Shown: positions 14,322-23,073 of the stretch, piece by piece | Layout of the letters: each line of letters starts with the position of its first letter | Numbering within the stretch: the stretch's first letter is position 1 | From: a virus | Length of the DNA: 34,261 bases | Virus record (IMG/VR): IMGVR_UViG_3300032524_000094 | Coordinates: 1-34,261 of that record | Strand: one strand, 5' to 3' | Program-made: the position numbers and the translations under genes | Notes under the pieces: generated by a model | Told to the model about the DNA's origin: nothing | Database searches by the model: none | The model's input: the letters and a program-made list of their open reading frames with translations, nothing else

Positions 14322-14753
14322 TTAATAACCCTCCACGAACATCTGGCCTATCGGAGCGCCGAATAAGCGCCTGAACAAGCCGTCTTTTCGTTCTGTCTCT
14401 TTCGGGGAGTGGACCCCGACCGCCAAAGGAACATCCAATTGAAGGGCTTTTTCTCTCAGCCCCTTTATGAGTTCTAAAACAACGGTCGATTTCCGATGTG
14501 CTGGGTGAACAAAAATCCAGTAGTCGCTCAAATGAGCAAACTCAGAGTACCAGAATTCTTGCATCCCTGCACCAACACTTCCAACAAGCTTTCCATCGAC
14601 CTCGAAAAGCAGCACCACGCCATCGGTGATGCACGATTTGATTCGTCTCACCACCTTGATCGGTGACATGGGCGCAATCCCGTTTTCCCCATGCATGATC
14701 TTGAGGAGTTCGAAGATACGCTCGGTATCAGCTATGGTTGCTTTCCTGAGCAT
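14322..14753 (-). CDS. GNAT-fold N-acetyltransferase-like protein
   Basis: 143 residues. The N-terminal LRKATIADTERIFELL is the typical first strand and helix of the GNAT fold. VVLLFEVDGKLVGSVGAG gives beta-strands 2-4, and SDYWIFVHPAHRKSTVVLELIKGL is the acetyl-CoA-binding motif A region, although the usual Q/R-x-x-G-x-G/A is replaced by HRKSTV. The ATG at 14753 overlaps the upstream stop in TGATG; a GTG at 14756 is also possible. It lies between two internal virion proteins, where T7-like phages have gp13, an internal virion protein that I recall as GNAT-like. The degenerate acetyl-CoA loop means it could be a structural relic of the fold instead of an enzyme. Confidence 0.78.
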   Translation of the reverse strand: MLRKATIADTERIFELLKIMHGENGIAPMSPIKVVRRIKSCITDGVVLLFEVDGKLVGSVGAGMQEFWYSEFAHLSDYWIFVHPAHRKSTVVLELIKGLREKALQLDVPLAVGVHSPKETERKDGLFRRLFGAPIGQMFVEGY

Positions 14754-15820
14754 CACAATCCCCAGTTTGCCCCAGATTCGTAATCTGCAGCGGCCTGAGC
14801 GCCGCTCTCAAATCCACCGCTCTCATAACCACCTCCACCACCGCCCGGAGGAGGAGGCATTCCGCCGCCACCGCCACCGCCCGGGGGTGCTATGTTGGGA
14901 AGCGTCGGAGGGGCTGGTGAGAATTGCCCAAGGAATCCGGCTGGGGCCTGAGACATATTCCCGGGCTTACTCTGCGGCGGTCCAGACATGAAATTGGAAA
15001 TCATATCAAGCATGTCTTTCGCGGTGAGGTTTGAGCCGGGATTAAAGTTGGGATCTTCTGCCCCACCATAAGGAGTCGCCGGTCTGGCCGCTATTTGAGG
15101 CACATTCTGCGGCCCAGCCTTCGCGATGTCCTCAATGGAGACTTCCATCTGGCGGGGCGTGATGCCAGAGAAGTTTGGATCTCCGACAAGACGGCCCTGA
15201 TCATCCAAGGTCATTCCTTTGGTGTTTCCCCAAGCATCTACAGTCTGTTTTACTTCTCCCCTTGGGCCTGTTGATAAAGCCCGCCCAGCCCCAGTGTTTC
15301 CCACCCGATCAAAAACACCTGTGCCTTCTCCCGCCGTGTTCTTAACACCCCTGTTGGCATTATAAACATCAAGGCCAGTTCCAACCTCCCCCTGATACGG
15401 ATCATCAACGAAAGGAACAAACGCCTTGGCGGCTTCCTTGCCGGCGATCTCCGGAAGGCCCAAAGACTTCCGCGCGTTGTCGGTCCAATCAATATTGTTG
15501 AGCTTGTCGTAGCCCGTCTTGGCGGTCGCTGCCCAGCCGAGAGGACCGGGAACCGCACTCGCAACCTTCTGCGCGCCGGTAATTTTTCTGAACTCGTCAC
15601 CAAATCCCGTTCCGGGTGTTCCTGTCCCACCACCACCGCCTTCGCCGCCGCCGCCTTCGTTGGGAGCCTGAGGAGCCGACGGGGGAATGATCACGGGAGC
15701 GGCGACACCCGGAACAGCCGGGGGCGCTCCAAAGATATCCTGCAGGGGATTCCCGAAGCCGTAATCCTGTTGGACGCCGCCCGCTTGATTGTAAGGCGAA
15801 GTATTAAACATGAGTGCCAT
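14753..15820 (-). CDS. Gly/Pro-rich virion-associated protein
   Basis: 355 residues, counted from the ATG at 15820, which has AGAGGGCGG before it. The frame stays open further upstream but that part overlaps the fibre gene and has no ribosome site. Residues of about 60-80 and 305-340 are runs of Gly and Pro, and the middle (about 85-240) is a soluble, mixed segment with KKVASAVPGPLGW-like sequence. It follows the tail fibre gene and precedes the GNAT gene. No family is recognised; position suggests a tail or internal virion component. Confidence 0.75.
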   Translation of the reverse strand: MALMFNTSPYNQAGGVQQDYGFGNPLQDIFGAPPAVPGVAAPVIIPPSAPQAPNEGGGGEGGGGGTGTPGTGFGDEFRKITGAQKVASAVPGPLGWAATAKTGYDKLNNIDWTDNARKSLGLPEIAGKEAAKAFVPFVDDPYQGEVGTGLDVYNANRGVKNTAGEGTGVFDRVGNTGAGRALSTGPRGEVKQTVDAWGNTKGMTLDDQGRLVGDPNFSGITPRQMEVSIEDIAKAGPQNVPQIAARPATPYGGAEDPNFNPGSNLTAKDMLDMISNFMSGPPQSKPGNMSQAPAGFLGQFSPAPPTLPNIAPPGGGGGGGMPPPPGGGGGGYESGGFESGAQAAADYESGANWGL

Positions 15821-15833
15821 TTTTCCGCCCTCT

Positions 15834-16976
15834 CTATTTCGTATATTCTGTGTAACTGCCGGGAGCGTCGATCTGGTAGTGGAAATCAACTCCCAATAGC
15901 GCCGCGTCTCCAACGTGTGTGTCGCCGCCGTCAGCGCCAAGCCGGGATAGTCTGCAAACAAGCATTGACGATAATTCTTTGCCGGTTCCGTCGATTGATG
16001 TCATTTCGTGAATCTGGTGCTTCCAAGCTGTGCCGTCGGCGGCATCTACCAAAGGAACCACCGTTGATGCTGGGAAAGTGGCTGAGATGTTGGCCCATTG
16101 ATATTCGAGATCCCACATCACATTTCCGCCGTTTGTCGTAATCGGGCTCCAATGGATATGGGCTTCAAGGTCAGTCCCCTCCTTGTAGGAGTGGGGAAGC
16201 TGAACGGTGAAGTAGACATTTTCCTTTCTGGCATCATCAAACCCCAAGACGACCAGATCGCCACCGTTGAACGTAATCCACCCCGGGGGGTTCGTCTGTC
16301 CAAGCTTTACTGCCGACATCGGAACCCGGATATTATCCCAGAACGTGTCTTCGTAGAGGATATCACCCTGAAACAGCACATCGCCGGTCAGCGTTGATGT
16401 TCCATCAACAATGAGGTTCGTATCCGTGTCGATATCACCGTCCGCGTGGATGGTCCCAGAGGCGTCGATATCGTTTACCGTCAGATCTCCGGTGACATCC
16501 AGATCACCGCCGATAGTCACATTCCCCGTGAAGGCTCCATAGATGTTGGTCGCGATATACTGGGTTCCGTTGTATTCGATCTCGACCTTCTGATAATCCT
16601 CAACGATGACGAAGTTTGCGCCGCCGTTCAGATTCTTCGACGCGGATCCGTTGATGGTGATGTTGTTCGTGGACGCGGCCCCCGAGGAATCCTGAACGAT
16701 AAACCGCTGCCCGAGGCGCGGGGTTTCCGGCAGGGTAAGCGTCACGGCCCCGGCAAAATTGACATCAACAACATCGTCCGTTTTCAGGATGGTGTAGGTG
16801 GCTGTAATAACCAACGTGACATGAAGGCTACGGCCCTGATCGGTGATCAGTTCGCTGTGGCTCTGCCACACGCCGTCGAGGCTCGCCATGAATTTCTCAA
16901 GGTAGCGCAGGATGTCGAGGCCCCACTGGCGGTCAAGACGCTCTCGCGGGCGCGGAACTGGGCCGGGATTTTTCAT
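15834..16976 (-). CDS. Tail fibre or appendage protein
   Basis: 380 residues; the start ATGA overlaps the stop of the tail hub gene by 4 nt. The N-terminal 50 residues are charged and helical and would attach to the virion. Residues of about 150-215 are short beta-strand repeats (GNVTIGGDLDVTGDLTV, then SGTIHADGDIDTDTNLIVDG), the pattern of a trimeric beta-helix shaft. The C-terminal 170 residues (AHIHWSPITTNGGNVMWDLEY and beyond) look like a globular beta domain for receptor binding. The beta-repeat pattern and the location directly after the tail hub support the call; the receptor is unknown. Confidence 0.82.
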   Translation of the reverse strand: MKNPGPVPRPRERLDRQWGLDILRYLEKFMASLDGVWQSHSELITDQGRSLHVTLVITATYTILKTDDVVDVNFAGAVTLTLPETPRLGQRFIVQDSSGAASTNNITINGSASKNLNGGANFVIVEDYQKVEIEYNGTQYIATNIYGAFTGNVTIGGDLDVTGDLTVNDIDASGTIHADGDIDTDTNLIVDGTSTLTGDVLFQGDILYEDTFWDNIRVPMSAVKLGQTNPPGWITFNGGDLVVLGFDDARKENVYFTVQLPHSYKEGTDLEAHIHWSPITTNGGNVMWDLEYQWANISATFPASTVVPLVDAADGTAWKHQIHEMTSIDGTGKELSSMLVCRLSRLGADGGDTHVGDAALLGVDFHYQIDAPGSYTEYTK

Positions 16977-18718
16977 CTGTCACCATTCGGCTGGATGTCA
17001 AAGAGAAAGACACCAGCGCCCCAATCTGAGCCGACTTCGTTGCTTTCAATGCGATACTGAGCAATGCGCCCGGAAGCCATGCAGTCCACGGTTTCGGTCG
17101 CACTCGTGATTTCCGTCTCCCACTCCTCTACTGCCGTCGATTGCGGGTATTTCCGCGTCATAAATGAAACCTTGATCGTCCCGGTGAGGTTCTTGAAGTC
17201 TGGGACAATCTGGATGATGTCCATTAACTTCTGACCGTCACCGATCATAAACCCCGAGGATTCGATATACTCGTCCATGGCGCTGCCGTCGGCGTCTACG
17301 CCTGTCTCGTGGTTGTAGATATAGAGATCTGGTCCGGTCATAACCGGCTTACTGAATACCTCGGCGTCGATCCCCGCCGTGCGAGCAATCGTGCCGACAT
17401 CCCATACCTTGTCGTTGTAATTATATTTCACATAGTTGGTGTTTTCCGTCGCCGTGGGATACAGCCACCAGATCTCTTTGAAGAGGGAGTTTACGTGGCA
17501 ATAGCACTTCGCCTTCTGCAGATCGGTGAGGTTATCGAAGACGAATTCCTTGATCTCGTCGGAATAGGGGATCGGCTGGACCGTGCCGTTGTACCAGAAG
17601 AAGTTCTCCTTCCCCATCCAGAAAACGTCACCGTAGACCTCACATGCGGCCTGAGGCCCAATGATGCCGGAAGCGCCGCCCGCAATCTGGTCAAACCCGA
17701 AGATGTCTTGCCCGCCGATATGCGTCATCGACCATACCGCGCCGTCCGAGAACAGGATGTTGGTAGCCTTCGCGCGGACGCCCATAAGAAGCTCGGATCC
17801 TCCCGTGAGGACTCGGCTTCCCGCCGTAACCTGATCACTGGGGGTCCACACAGTATTATCGCTCTGATCACACCATTGAACTTTCATCTTCGAGCCACCA
17901 GCCCCGAGGACGACGAGATGCTGTTCGTCGGTCACGAAAACGAAGGTGTTGGACGTTGGGGCGTTTGCGAGGGTTGTGGCCCGCGTCGATGGCGTAAGCT
18001 CCCACTGATAGATACTGCCGCCGCGCGGGCAGAAGTTGATATATTGGCCCCACTGATCAATCGACCACGTTCTTGGGGGAAGGATGACAAACGTGGAACG
18101 TGGCGTATTGTATGTCCCTGCGCCAAAGGCCCCGACGCCGAAGCCCGTTCCTTGGCCCGCATCCTCGCGACCAATGCTGATTTCGTAGACATATGCGACC
18201 GTTCCGCCGCCGCCGTTGACCGTGCTTGTCGCGCTGGCAGAGTGGGTGACGGTGTAGGAGTTGGAATCCACCACCGTCAATTGATATTCACCGTCGAGCG
18301 TGATACCGCCCACGGCGCTCGCTCCCGATAAATTAACAAAGTCGAGGCTCGACGCGCCATGGCTCGCATCATTGACCGTGACGACATCGCTGCCGTCTAC
18401 CGTGTCAAACGGATTGGTAAGATTGCCGCTCGCGCGGACGGGCGTAATATCTGTCAGGGTGGCCCCGGCAAGGACGTAAAAATGCTTGTGCGTCCCGACG
18501 GCCAACCACGCGACATCGTTCCCGTCCTGCCATGCAAAGAGGCCCCGGCATTTGCCGTCGAACTGGGAAGTAATGCGCTTCTCCCAGCCGCCGAGCTTCT
18601 GGGGTAAGCCATTGATAAACCGGATACGATCAGAATCCGTCCAGCGGGCGCGAGCCGCAAGAACGGTATCGTCCTTGTTGACGCCGGCTGCAATCTTGAT
18701 GTCTTTCAAAAGGCCCAT
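16973..18718 (-). CDS. Tail hub / stabilisation protein (P22 gp10-like role)
   Basis: 581 residues, with AAGGA before the ATG. The beginning, ARWTDSDRIRFINGLPQKLGGW, is typical of podovirus tail proteins that follow the head-tail adaptor. The rest is beta-rich with repeated W-containing blades (LFAWQDGNDVAWLAVGT, VWTPSD, VWSMTHIG, FWMGKENFFWYNG), suggesting a propeller-like fold as described for P22 gp10. Residues of about 95-180 (SNSYTVTHSASATSTVNGGGG) look like an inserted Ig-like beta domain. It would close the portal-adaptor channel and carry the tail needle or fibres. The functional name is by analogy. Confidence 0.75.
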   Translation of the reverse strand: MGLLKDIKIAAGVNKDDTVLAARARWTDSDRIRFINGLPQKLGGWEKRITSQFDGKCRGLFAWQDGNDVAWLAVGTHKHFYVLAGATLTDITPVRASGNLTNPFDTVDGSDVVTVNDASHGASSLDFVNLSGASAVGGITLDGEYQLTVVDSNSYTVTHSASATSTVNGGGGTVAYVYEISIGREDAGQGTGFGVGAFGAGTYNTPRSTFVILPPRTWSIDQWGQYINFCPRGGSIYQWELTPSTRATTLANAPTSNTFVFVTDEQHLVVLGAGGSKMKVQWCDQSDNTVWTPSDQVTAGSRVLTGGSELLMGVRAKATNILFSDGAVWSMTHIGGQDIFGFDQIAGGASGIIGPQAACEVYGDVFWMGKENFFWYNGTVQPIPYSDEIKEFVFDNLTDLQKAKCYCHVNSLFKEIWWLYPTATENTNYVKYNYNDKVWDVGTIARTAGIDAEVFSKPVMTGPDLYIYNHETGVDADGSAMDEYIESSGFMIGDGQKLMDIIQIVPDFKNLTGTIKVSFMTRKYPQSTAVEEWETEITSATETVDCMASGRIAQYRIESNEVGSDWGAGVFLFDIQPNGDR

Positions 18719-18729
18719 TTTCTGGTTCC

Positions 18730-19410
18730 TTAGTATCCGAAGTCGTATCCGTAACCGGAGTCACCCGGGATGGCCACCGCGAGATCGACACCCTGCAATT
18801 CCATGTCGCTCTCTTTGCTCGATTCGCTGATTTCACCCTCGGCCACCTTGAGCCAGTAAACCTTTTCCTGCGAATTTCTCAGCCACTCGTAAGAGAAGTA
18901 GGCGCATACCGCCAGCAGGAGGTGTGGATATTCGGTTGTCAGGAAGTTGGTTAAGTTGCTGCCCGAGAGCGCGGCGAGCGCCGAATAAAACATAAAGTCG
19001 TAGGGATATGCCTTGTCCACAATCGTTTCGAAGAGGATGTTTGAGGCGTCGGTTCCCCAGTATTGAGGCCGTCCGACGGTCTGAGCCCCGGCCCCGTCGT
19101 AATTGATGTTGTCACGAATGAAGTCGATGGTCTTGCGGGCCGGAAGGTGCTTCGCGGAAGTGGCACTCCCGGGGAACATAAGATGCAGGGGGCCGCGATA
19201 AGTGGTCGGCAATGTAATGGAGTTGGATGTATCGGCTGTGAGCGTCCCAGTGGCTGTCGCCAACATCTGGCGCACACGAAGGCGCTCGTAGATCCACGCT
19301 TCCGCGTTTGTCAGGATGGTAGTTGAAGGCACTTCCGAATGATTAACCCATTGCTTAATGGATCCGTCCACGGTCTTCGCGCCGACCAGATCTGTATAAT
19401 TCAACGCCAT
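18730..19410 (-). CDS. Head-tail adaptor (connector) protein
   Basis: 226 residues. The beginning, LNYTDLVGAKTVDGSIKQWVNHSEV, is followed by a beta-rich middle and a helical C-terminal part, YPHLLLAVCAYFSYEWLRN, that resembles podovirus adaptor proteins (phage adaptor / gp4-type). These form a dodecameric ring under the portal. The ribosome site AAGGGG is contained in the last codons of the preceding gene. It sits immediately before the tail hub gene, which is the expected order. Confidence 0.72.
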   Translation of the reverse strand: MALNYTDLVGAKTVDGSIKQWVNHSEVPSTTILTNAEAWIYERLRVRQMLATATGTLTADTSNSITLPTTYRGPLHLMFPGSATSAKHLPARKTIDFIRDNINYDGAGAQTVGRPQYWGTDASNILFETIVDKAYPYDFMFYSALAALSGSNLTNFLTTEYPHLLLAVCAYFSYEWLRNSQEKVYWLKVAEGEISESSKESDMELQGVDLAVAIPGDSGYGYDFGY

Positions 19411-19413
19411 AAC

Positions 19414-19653
19414 TTAAACCCCTTTTGACGGTACGCAGAAAGACCGAATTTGAGATATTGGCCCACCGCTTGCTTTCCACTTTAGATCAAAATCAAAACT
19501 CACCATCGGAACATCGTTGCTGCAAAGCTCTTGGGTTTGATATCCCGTATTCAATTGCAACGTTAAGCAACTATCTTCGTCAACCGTAAAACTCGATCCG
19601 TCAAACCCCGTGATCGGGCAAACCAAGAACCACATAAACCAAATGGTGTTCAT
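19414..19653 (-). CDS. Small protein of unknown function
   Basis: 79 residues starting one base after the upstream stop, and ending 3 nt before the adaptor gene. The N-terminal NTIWFMWFLVCPITGF is hydrophobic and could act as a signal or anchor, but there are no basic residues before it. Four cysteines (residues 12, 28, 43 and 73) are spread through the protein. The rest is polar and beta-like. I do not recognise the family. Its position between the sugar genes and tail genes says little. Confidence 0.65.
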   Translation of the reverse strand: MNTIWFMWFLVCPITGFDGSSFTVDEDSCLTLQLNTGYQTQELCSNDVPMVSFDFDLKWKASGGPISQIRSFCVPSKGV

Positions 19654-19656
19654 AAT

Positions 19657-21234
19657 TCATCTCGCCGTTCCCATCCCAACCATGATCGCCTCGAAAACCG
19701 TCTTTGGTTCGATTGCCGCCGCGCATATTGATGCTCCGGTCCCGGGATCTTCCGGGCAAAACTCTCGGGAATAATGCATCCTGTGGCACGGATAACAGGC
19801 TACGCTTTTCGGTTCGATTGCTTGGGTGTTTAACCAGCCTTCCGTCAAATTCTTTTGAGAGGAGTGAGAGAGAAGAACCACTTTTGGTGTTTTCAGCATG
19901 GACGCGGAATTGAGTACCCCTGTTTCCGGCCCCACCACACAATCGGCAACTTCAAGGAAGGCCAGCGTTTCCCTGATATCCCATTTGCCGGACTTCAAGA
20001 ATATACGGCGCTTGCCGTTGAAATGCTTTTTCAGTTTATTCACGAGCTTTGTCGGCGTCATCCCATCGGATTCCTCAGGAGGAATGTGCATGAACCTATG
20101 CGCCATCCCTTGGAGAATAGCCGCTTCAAGCAAACTGCTGCGGGCGTCTCCGACAAACACAATCTTGGCATCCGAATGCTCCAAGATCCACGCCGCGGCA
20201 ATGTCACTCCATGGCCACGCCTTATGGACGCTGGATCCTGCCAAGCTCCATACGATGACCTTCTCGTTTCCGGCGATCTCGTCACGCCACGCCTTTGCTT
20301 CCTTTTGCTCTGCGGGCGTCGGATAGAAGCGGGGCTCGCGCACGAATGGAACCTCTGCAAGCTCGTGCTGGAATTCAAGATAGTTGATGTTCAGGATCTT
20401 GTGGCGGGCCTGTTTCGGCATATGGTAGGTGCGCCGCCCGGGAAGAGCGAGAAGGGTTCCCTCAACAGACTCGCTCAGATTAACAACCTTGTCATACTCT
20501 TTCCCGAGCGCCGCCCAATATTCCTGCAGCCGTTCGTCATTCGGAACCTGATCGGTGTCCTGAATAAGAAAGCCATCTACGTTGGGATCGTGCTTGAGGA
20601 GGTGTTCGCCACGCGGCGTAGTATTTACAATCACGCGGTAGCCTTGCTCTTTGAGGCCCGGGAATATACTGGACGCTTGGATCATATCCCCGATGCCGCC
20701 GTACCTGATCACGAGGCATTTAGGCTCTTCCCCTGCATCTTGGTATGAGAAGGTGTGTTCGACGGCGCTGGTCTTTTTGTAGACTTGAATAAACCCATAT
20801 TCATCGCCCTCGGTGCGGATCTGGTTGACTTCGAGATCCCAGCCAAAATGCTCTTCCATCAAGCTGGTGATGTCTTCCGGCTTGAAGTCATGCTTATGGT
20901 TTGGATATGCCGCATCGGATCCAACTCTGGGATAGTGATTTTGGTGTGGAAGGTGGAGAACCAGATAGCCGCCATCCTTTATCTTCGCCCACCAGTTCTT
21001 GATCTCGCGGGCCGGATTCTCGACCGTGTTCAGGAAAAACGAGGAAAACACAAAATCAAGAGCCCCCTCTGCATAAACCTCTAACTGGTGTTCAACAAAC
21101 ACCGGCTTAAAATGGGGCCATGTCTGGCGTGGAAAATCACTCACCTCCACGCCTATTCCACGAGTGTAGGGAACAATCAAATGTTTGATCGCCTCAACCT
21201 CTTGTCCTGCAGACTTTCCGTGATCCCAAGTCAT
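19657..21234 (-). CDS. Fusion: methyltransferase-like domain plus GT9 heptosyltransferase-like domain
   Basis: 525 residues from the ATG at 21234, whose ATGA overlaps the stop of the upstream glycosyltransferase gene, with GAAGGGG before it. Residues 1-153 look like a class I SAM-dependent methyltransferase (GIGVEVSDF, LDFVFSSFFLNTVENP, IKDGGYLVLHLPH), although the glycine-rich motif I is degenerate. From residue 172 it is a glycosyltransferase family 9 protein: CLVIRYGGIGDMIQASSIFP, then VIVWSLAGSSVHKAWPW, and CVVGPETGVLNSASMLKTP for nucleotide-sugar binding. GT9 enzymes add heptose to lipopolysaccharide core. Such a fusion in a phage could modify a virion or host surface glycan; the substrate is unknown. 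Confidence 0.82.
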   Translation of the reverse strand: MTWDHGKSAGQEVEAIKHLIVPYTRGIGVEVSDFPRQTWPHFKPVFVEHQLEVYAEGALDFVFSSFFLNTVENPAREIKNWWAKIKDGGYLVLHLPHQNHYPRVGSDAAYPNHKHDFKPEDITSLMEEHFGWDLEVNQIRTEGDEYGFIQVYKKTSAVEHTFSYQDAGEEPKCLVIRYGGIGDMIQASSIFPGLKEQGYRVIVNTTPRGEHLLKHDPNVDGFLIQDTDQVPNDERLQEYWAALGKEYDKVVNLSESVEGTLLALPGRRTYHMPKQARHKILNINYLEFQHELAEVPFVREPRFYPTPAEQKEAKAWRDEIAGNEKVIVWSLAGSSVHKAWPWSDIAAAWILEHSDAKIVFVGDARSSLLEAAILQGMAHRFMHIPPEESDGMTPTKLVNKLKKHFNGKRRIFLKSGKWDIRETLAFLEVADCVVGPETGVLNSASMLKTPKVVLLSHSSQKNLTEGWLNTQAIEPKSVACYPCHRMHYSREFCPEDPGTGASICAAAIEPKTVFEAIMVGMGTAR

Positions 21235-22409
21235 ATGACGCCATCCCCTTCCATGATGTTCAGAAGCGTCGAAACTGACTTCCCCCAACTCCATTTATGC
21301 CGGAAGCTCAATGAGTTTTGCTCCGCAACGGATCTCACGGAATAATCGCTATAAACGCGCTCAAGAGCTTCAACGGCCTCTTCGACGCTACTTTCCCCCC
21401 ATCCCTCAGTTCCCTCGTAATGAGAGGACGCCGGGACAGTATCTTGATCGTGTAAAATGATCGGGCCATCATCCAGCAAATCCAGATGCCCGGTGTTTCT
21501 GGATATGATCGTTGGGATCCCCATCCCGAGACATTCCATCGCCACCATGTTTGTCGAGGCTTCGCACCTGTTGGTAAACAGGGCAACATCGGCCTCGCGA
21601 TATATCAGGGGCGTCGAAACGTGGGGCATCAACTCAAGGACTTTGAAGCTGTCAGGGAGAAGCCCGTTGTCAGTAAACCAACCCTGAATATCAACCTTGC
21701 CGTCCAACTGTGTCGGATTCCCCTTCATGTGTCCGCCAAGGTCTAGCTCAGTCACCCAATCGGGCCAGCACGATTCACATGCGGCCAGCAAAAAGGCGTC
21801 ATCGTGGCGCTCGTGGAATATCTTGAAGGCGGCGAGGGCGATGTCCTGTCCCTTTCTGAAAGACAATTGACCGCCGATAAAGACAACGAACCTGTCTCGC
21901 CAAACACCGCTCGGCGGCATGGGCATAAACAAGGTGTCGTCAATCCCTTGGTTCCACAGGCCAACGTTTTCGATGCCGTTATTCTTAAAGGTTTCCAGCC
22001 CCCAATTGCTCCCCGTGAGAATCCTCACTTGCTGGGATATGTCACGAGCGACCGGATGAAACTTCGTCGTCTCTGAATATGCGAGGCCGTAGGTTCTGCC
22101 GGGAGAGAAATAATGGGCGTTGCTCGTGACGCCGCCGTTTCCAATCGAAAGAAGGAGCGGTATATCAATCAGCGCCGCGCCGTTTTCCGGCATTTCGATT
22201 TGAGTGGCGAACTCGTCGCTCCGCCTTATGGTGCTTTCCATGAGGGCGGCGGTCATCGGACTGAAAATCGCGGTGTCGCTGGGTGGGAGCAACAAAGTGT
22301 CGATACCGTCCACATTCTCCAAACCCAAGGACAAATGAATGGCAAGATTCCCCCACCCGCTGAAATCGCAAGGTTGCCAATCAATGCCTATGTGGACGGT
22401 ATCTTTCAT
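21231..22409 (-). CDS. GT4-type glycosyltransferase (GT-B fold)
   Basis: 392 residues. The C-terminal Rossmann half carries the usual family landmarks: FVVFIGGQLSFRKGQDIAL (residues 174-192) at the start of the nucleotide-sugar domain, and ADVALFTNRCEASTNMVAME followed by CLGMGIPTIIS (273-303), with two glutamates spaced as in the E-x-E donor site. The N-terminal half begins IGIDWQPCDFSGWGN, a normal acceptor-domain start. The ATG lies 2 nt after the stop of the preceding gene, so translation is probably coupled. It lies next to the GT9 fusion and near a DUF115 gene, forming a small sugar cassette inside the virion genes. Confidence 0.88.
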   Translation of the reverse strand: MKDTVHIGIDWQPCDFSGWGNLAIHLSLGLENVDGIDTLLLPPSDTAIFSPMTAALMESTIRRSDEFATQIEMPENGAALIDIPLLLSIGNGGVTSNAHYFSPGRTYGLAYSETTKFHPVARDISQQVRILTGSNWGLETFKNNGIENVGLWNQGIDDTLFMPMPPSGVWRDRFVVFIGGQLSFRKGQDIALAAFKIFHERHDDAFLLAACESCWPDWVTELDLGGHMKGNPTQLDGKVDIQGWFTDNGLLPDSFKVLELMPHVSTPLIYREADVALFTNRCEASTNMVAMECLGMGIPTIISRNTGHLDLLDDGPIILHDQDTVPASSHYEGTEGWGESSVEEAVEALERVYSDYSVRSVAEQNSLSFRHKWSWGKSVSTLLNIMEGDGVI

Positions 22410-22411
22410 TT

Positions 22412-22786
22412 TTACAGCGCCGCCTTGATCATCGCTTGCATATCGCCCTTCGATGTCCCGACCGGAATTTTCTTGCCGCCTGTCACGGCCCCATAACGCG
22501 CCCTCAGTTGTTTCATCGTGACCTCCTCCAACGGCTTGTTCTCGGGGAGGCTTCCATCCGCTCCGGGCTGTTCCGATGCTTCCGGAACATTCGGCTCGGA
22601 TTCTTCAAAGTCGGCATCGACAATCTCTTCGACAACTTCTTCGGTCGGCACTTCCTCAACATCTTCGGGAAGCGGCCTGATCATGTATCCGGCCCCATCA
22701 TACCCGCGACCATCTTGCTCGTAGCGGATATCGGTAACCCCGTAGACCGTTCCGTAGGACTTTTTCCAATCAATCTTCTTAGCCAT
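22412..22786 (-). CDS. Small acidic protein, first gene after the terminator
   Basis: 124 residues with AAGGAAC upstream of the ATG. The N-terminal part, MAKKIDWKKSYGTVYG, is followed by a highly acidic, disordered middle (residues 38-80, mainly Glu, Pro, Val, Asp). A compact C-terminal motif follows (MKQLRARYGAVTGGKKIPVG then KGDMQAMIKAAL), which looks like a short helix-loop-helix of the HeH/LEM or SAP type. That likeness is weak. It starts the segment downstream of the strong terminator. Confidence 0.7.
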   Translation of the reverse strand: MAKKIDWKKSYGTVYGVTDIRYEQDGRGYDGAGYMIRPLPEDVEEVPTEEVVEEIVDADFEESEPNVPEASEQPGADGSLPENKPLEEVTMKQLRARYGAVTGGKKIPVGTSKGDMQAMIKAAL

Positions 22787-22806
22787 TTTTCATGTTCCTT
22801 CCGTAG

Positions 22807-22842
22807 AAAAGTGAGGGGAGGGAGGTTATCCCTCCCCTTCAC
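22807..22842 (-). terminator. Strong Rho-independent terminator
   Basis: On the minus strand GTGAAGGGGAGGGA pairs with TCCCTCCCCTCAC around a 5-nt loop, with one bulged A. The stem is 13 bp and is followed at once by TTTTCT. It lies 22 nt after the stop of the 67-residue gene and 20 nt before the next start. This is the only convincing terminator in the window and divides the late genes into two transcription segments. Read-through or a promoter hidden in the upstream coding sequence must serve the genes beyond. Confidence 0.85.
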
Positions 22843-22864
22843 AGGACTCATTGCCGGCGCTGGC

Positions 22865-23068
22865 TTACTTGAAGTGGAACGACTTGCCCTTGCTGGAACA
22901 GGTCGTATCGCCCTTCATGCCGCCGTCGTCGGTGTAACCCAACTCGTGAGAAAACGGGCCTTTCGGCGCGTCATTGAGTTCGGTCGATTTGTTGGGGTTT
23001 TTGGTCATCGCGGCTTTGACACCGCCCGGACCATAGGGACCGCCACTTTTTGCTTTACCGTATTCCAT
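22865..23068 (-). CDS. Small Gly/Lys-rich protein of unknown function
   Basis: 67 residues, with AAAGGAG before the ATG at 23068. It is rich in Gly, Lys and Ser (EYGKAKSGGPYGPGGVKAAM at the start, SSKGKSFHFK at the end) and has one cysteine. No domain is recognised. It is the last gene before the terminator in a run of small proteins downstream of the capsid gene, a place where phages often keep decoration or head-completion proteins. Confidence 0.68.
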   Translation of the reverse strand: MEYGKAKSGGPYGPGGVKAAMTKNPNKSTELNDAPKGPFSHELGYTDDGGMKGDTTCSSKGKSFHFK

Positions 23069-23073
23069 AACAG

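Noticed and set aside
17309-18331. 340-codon plus-strand frame opposite the tail hub gene
   Set aside because: Antisense shadow of a well-supported virion gene.
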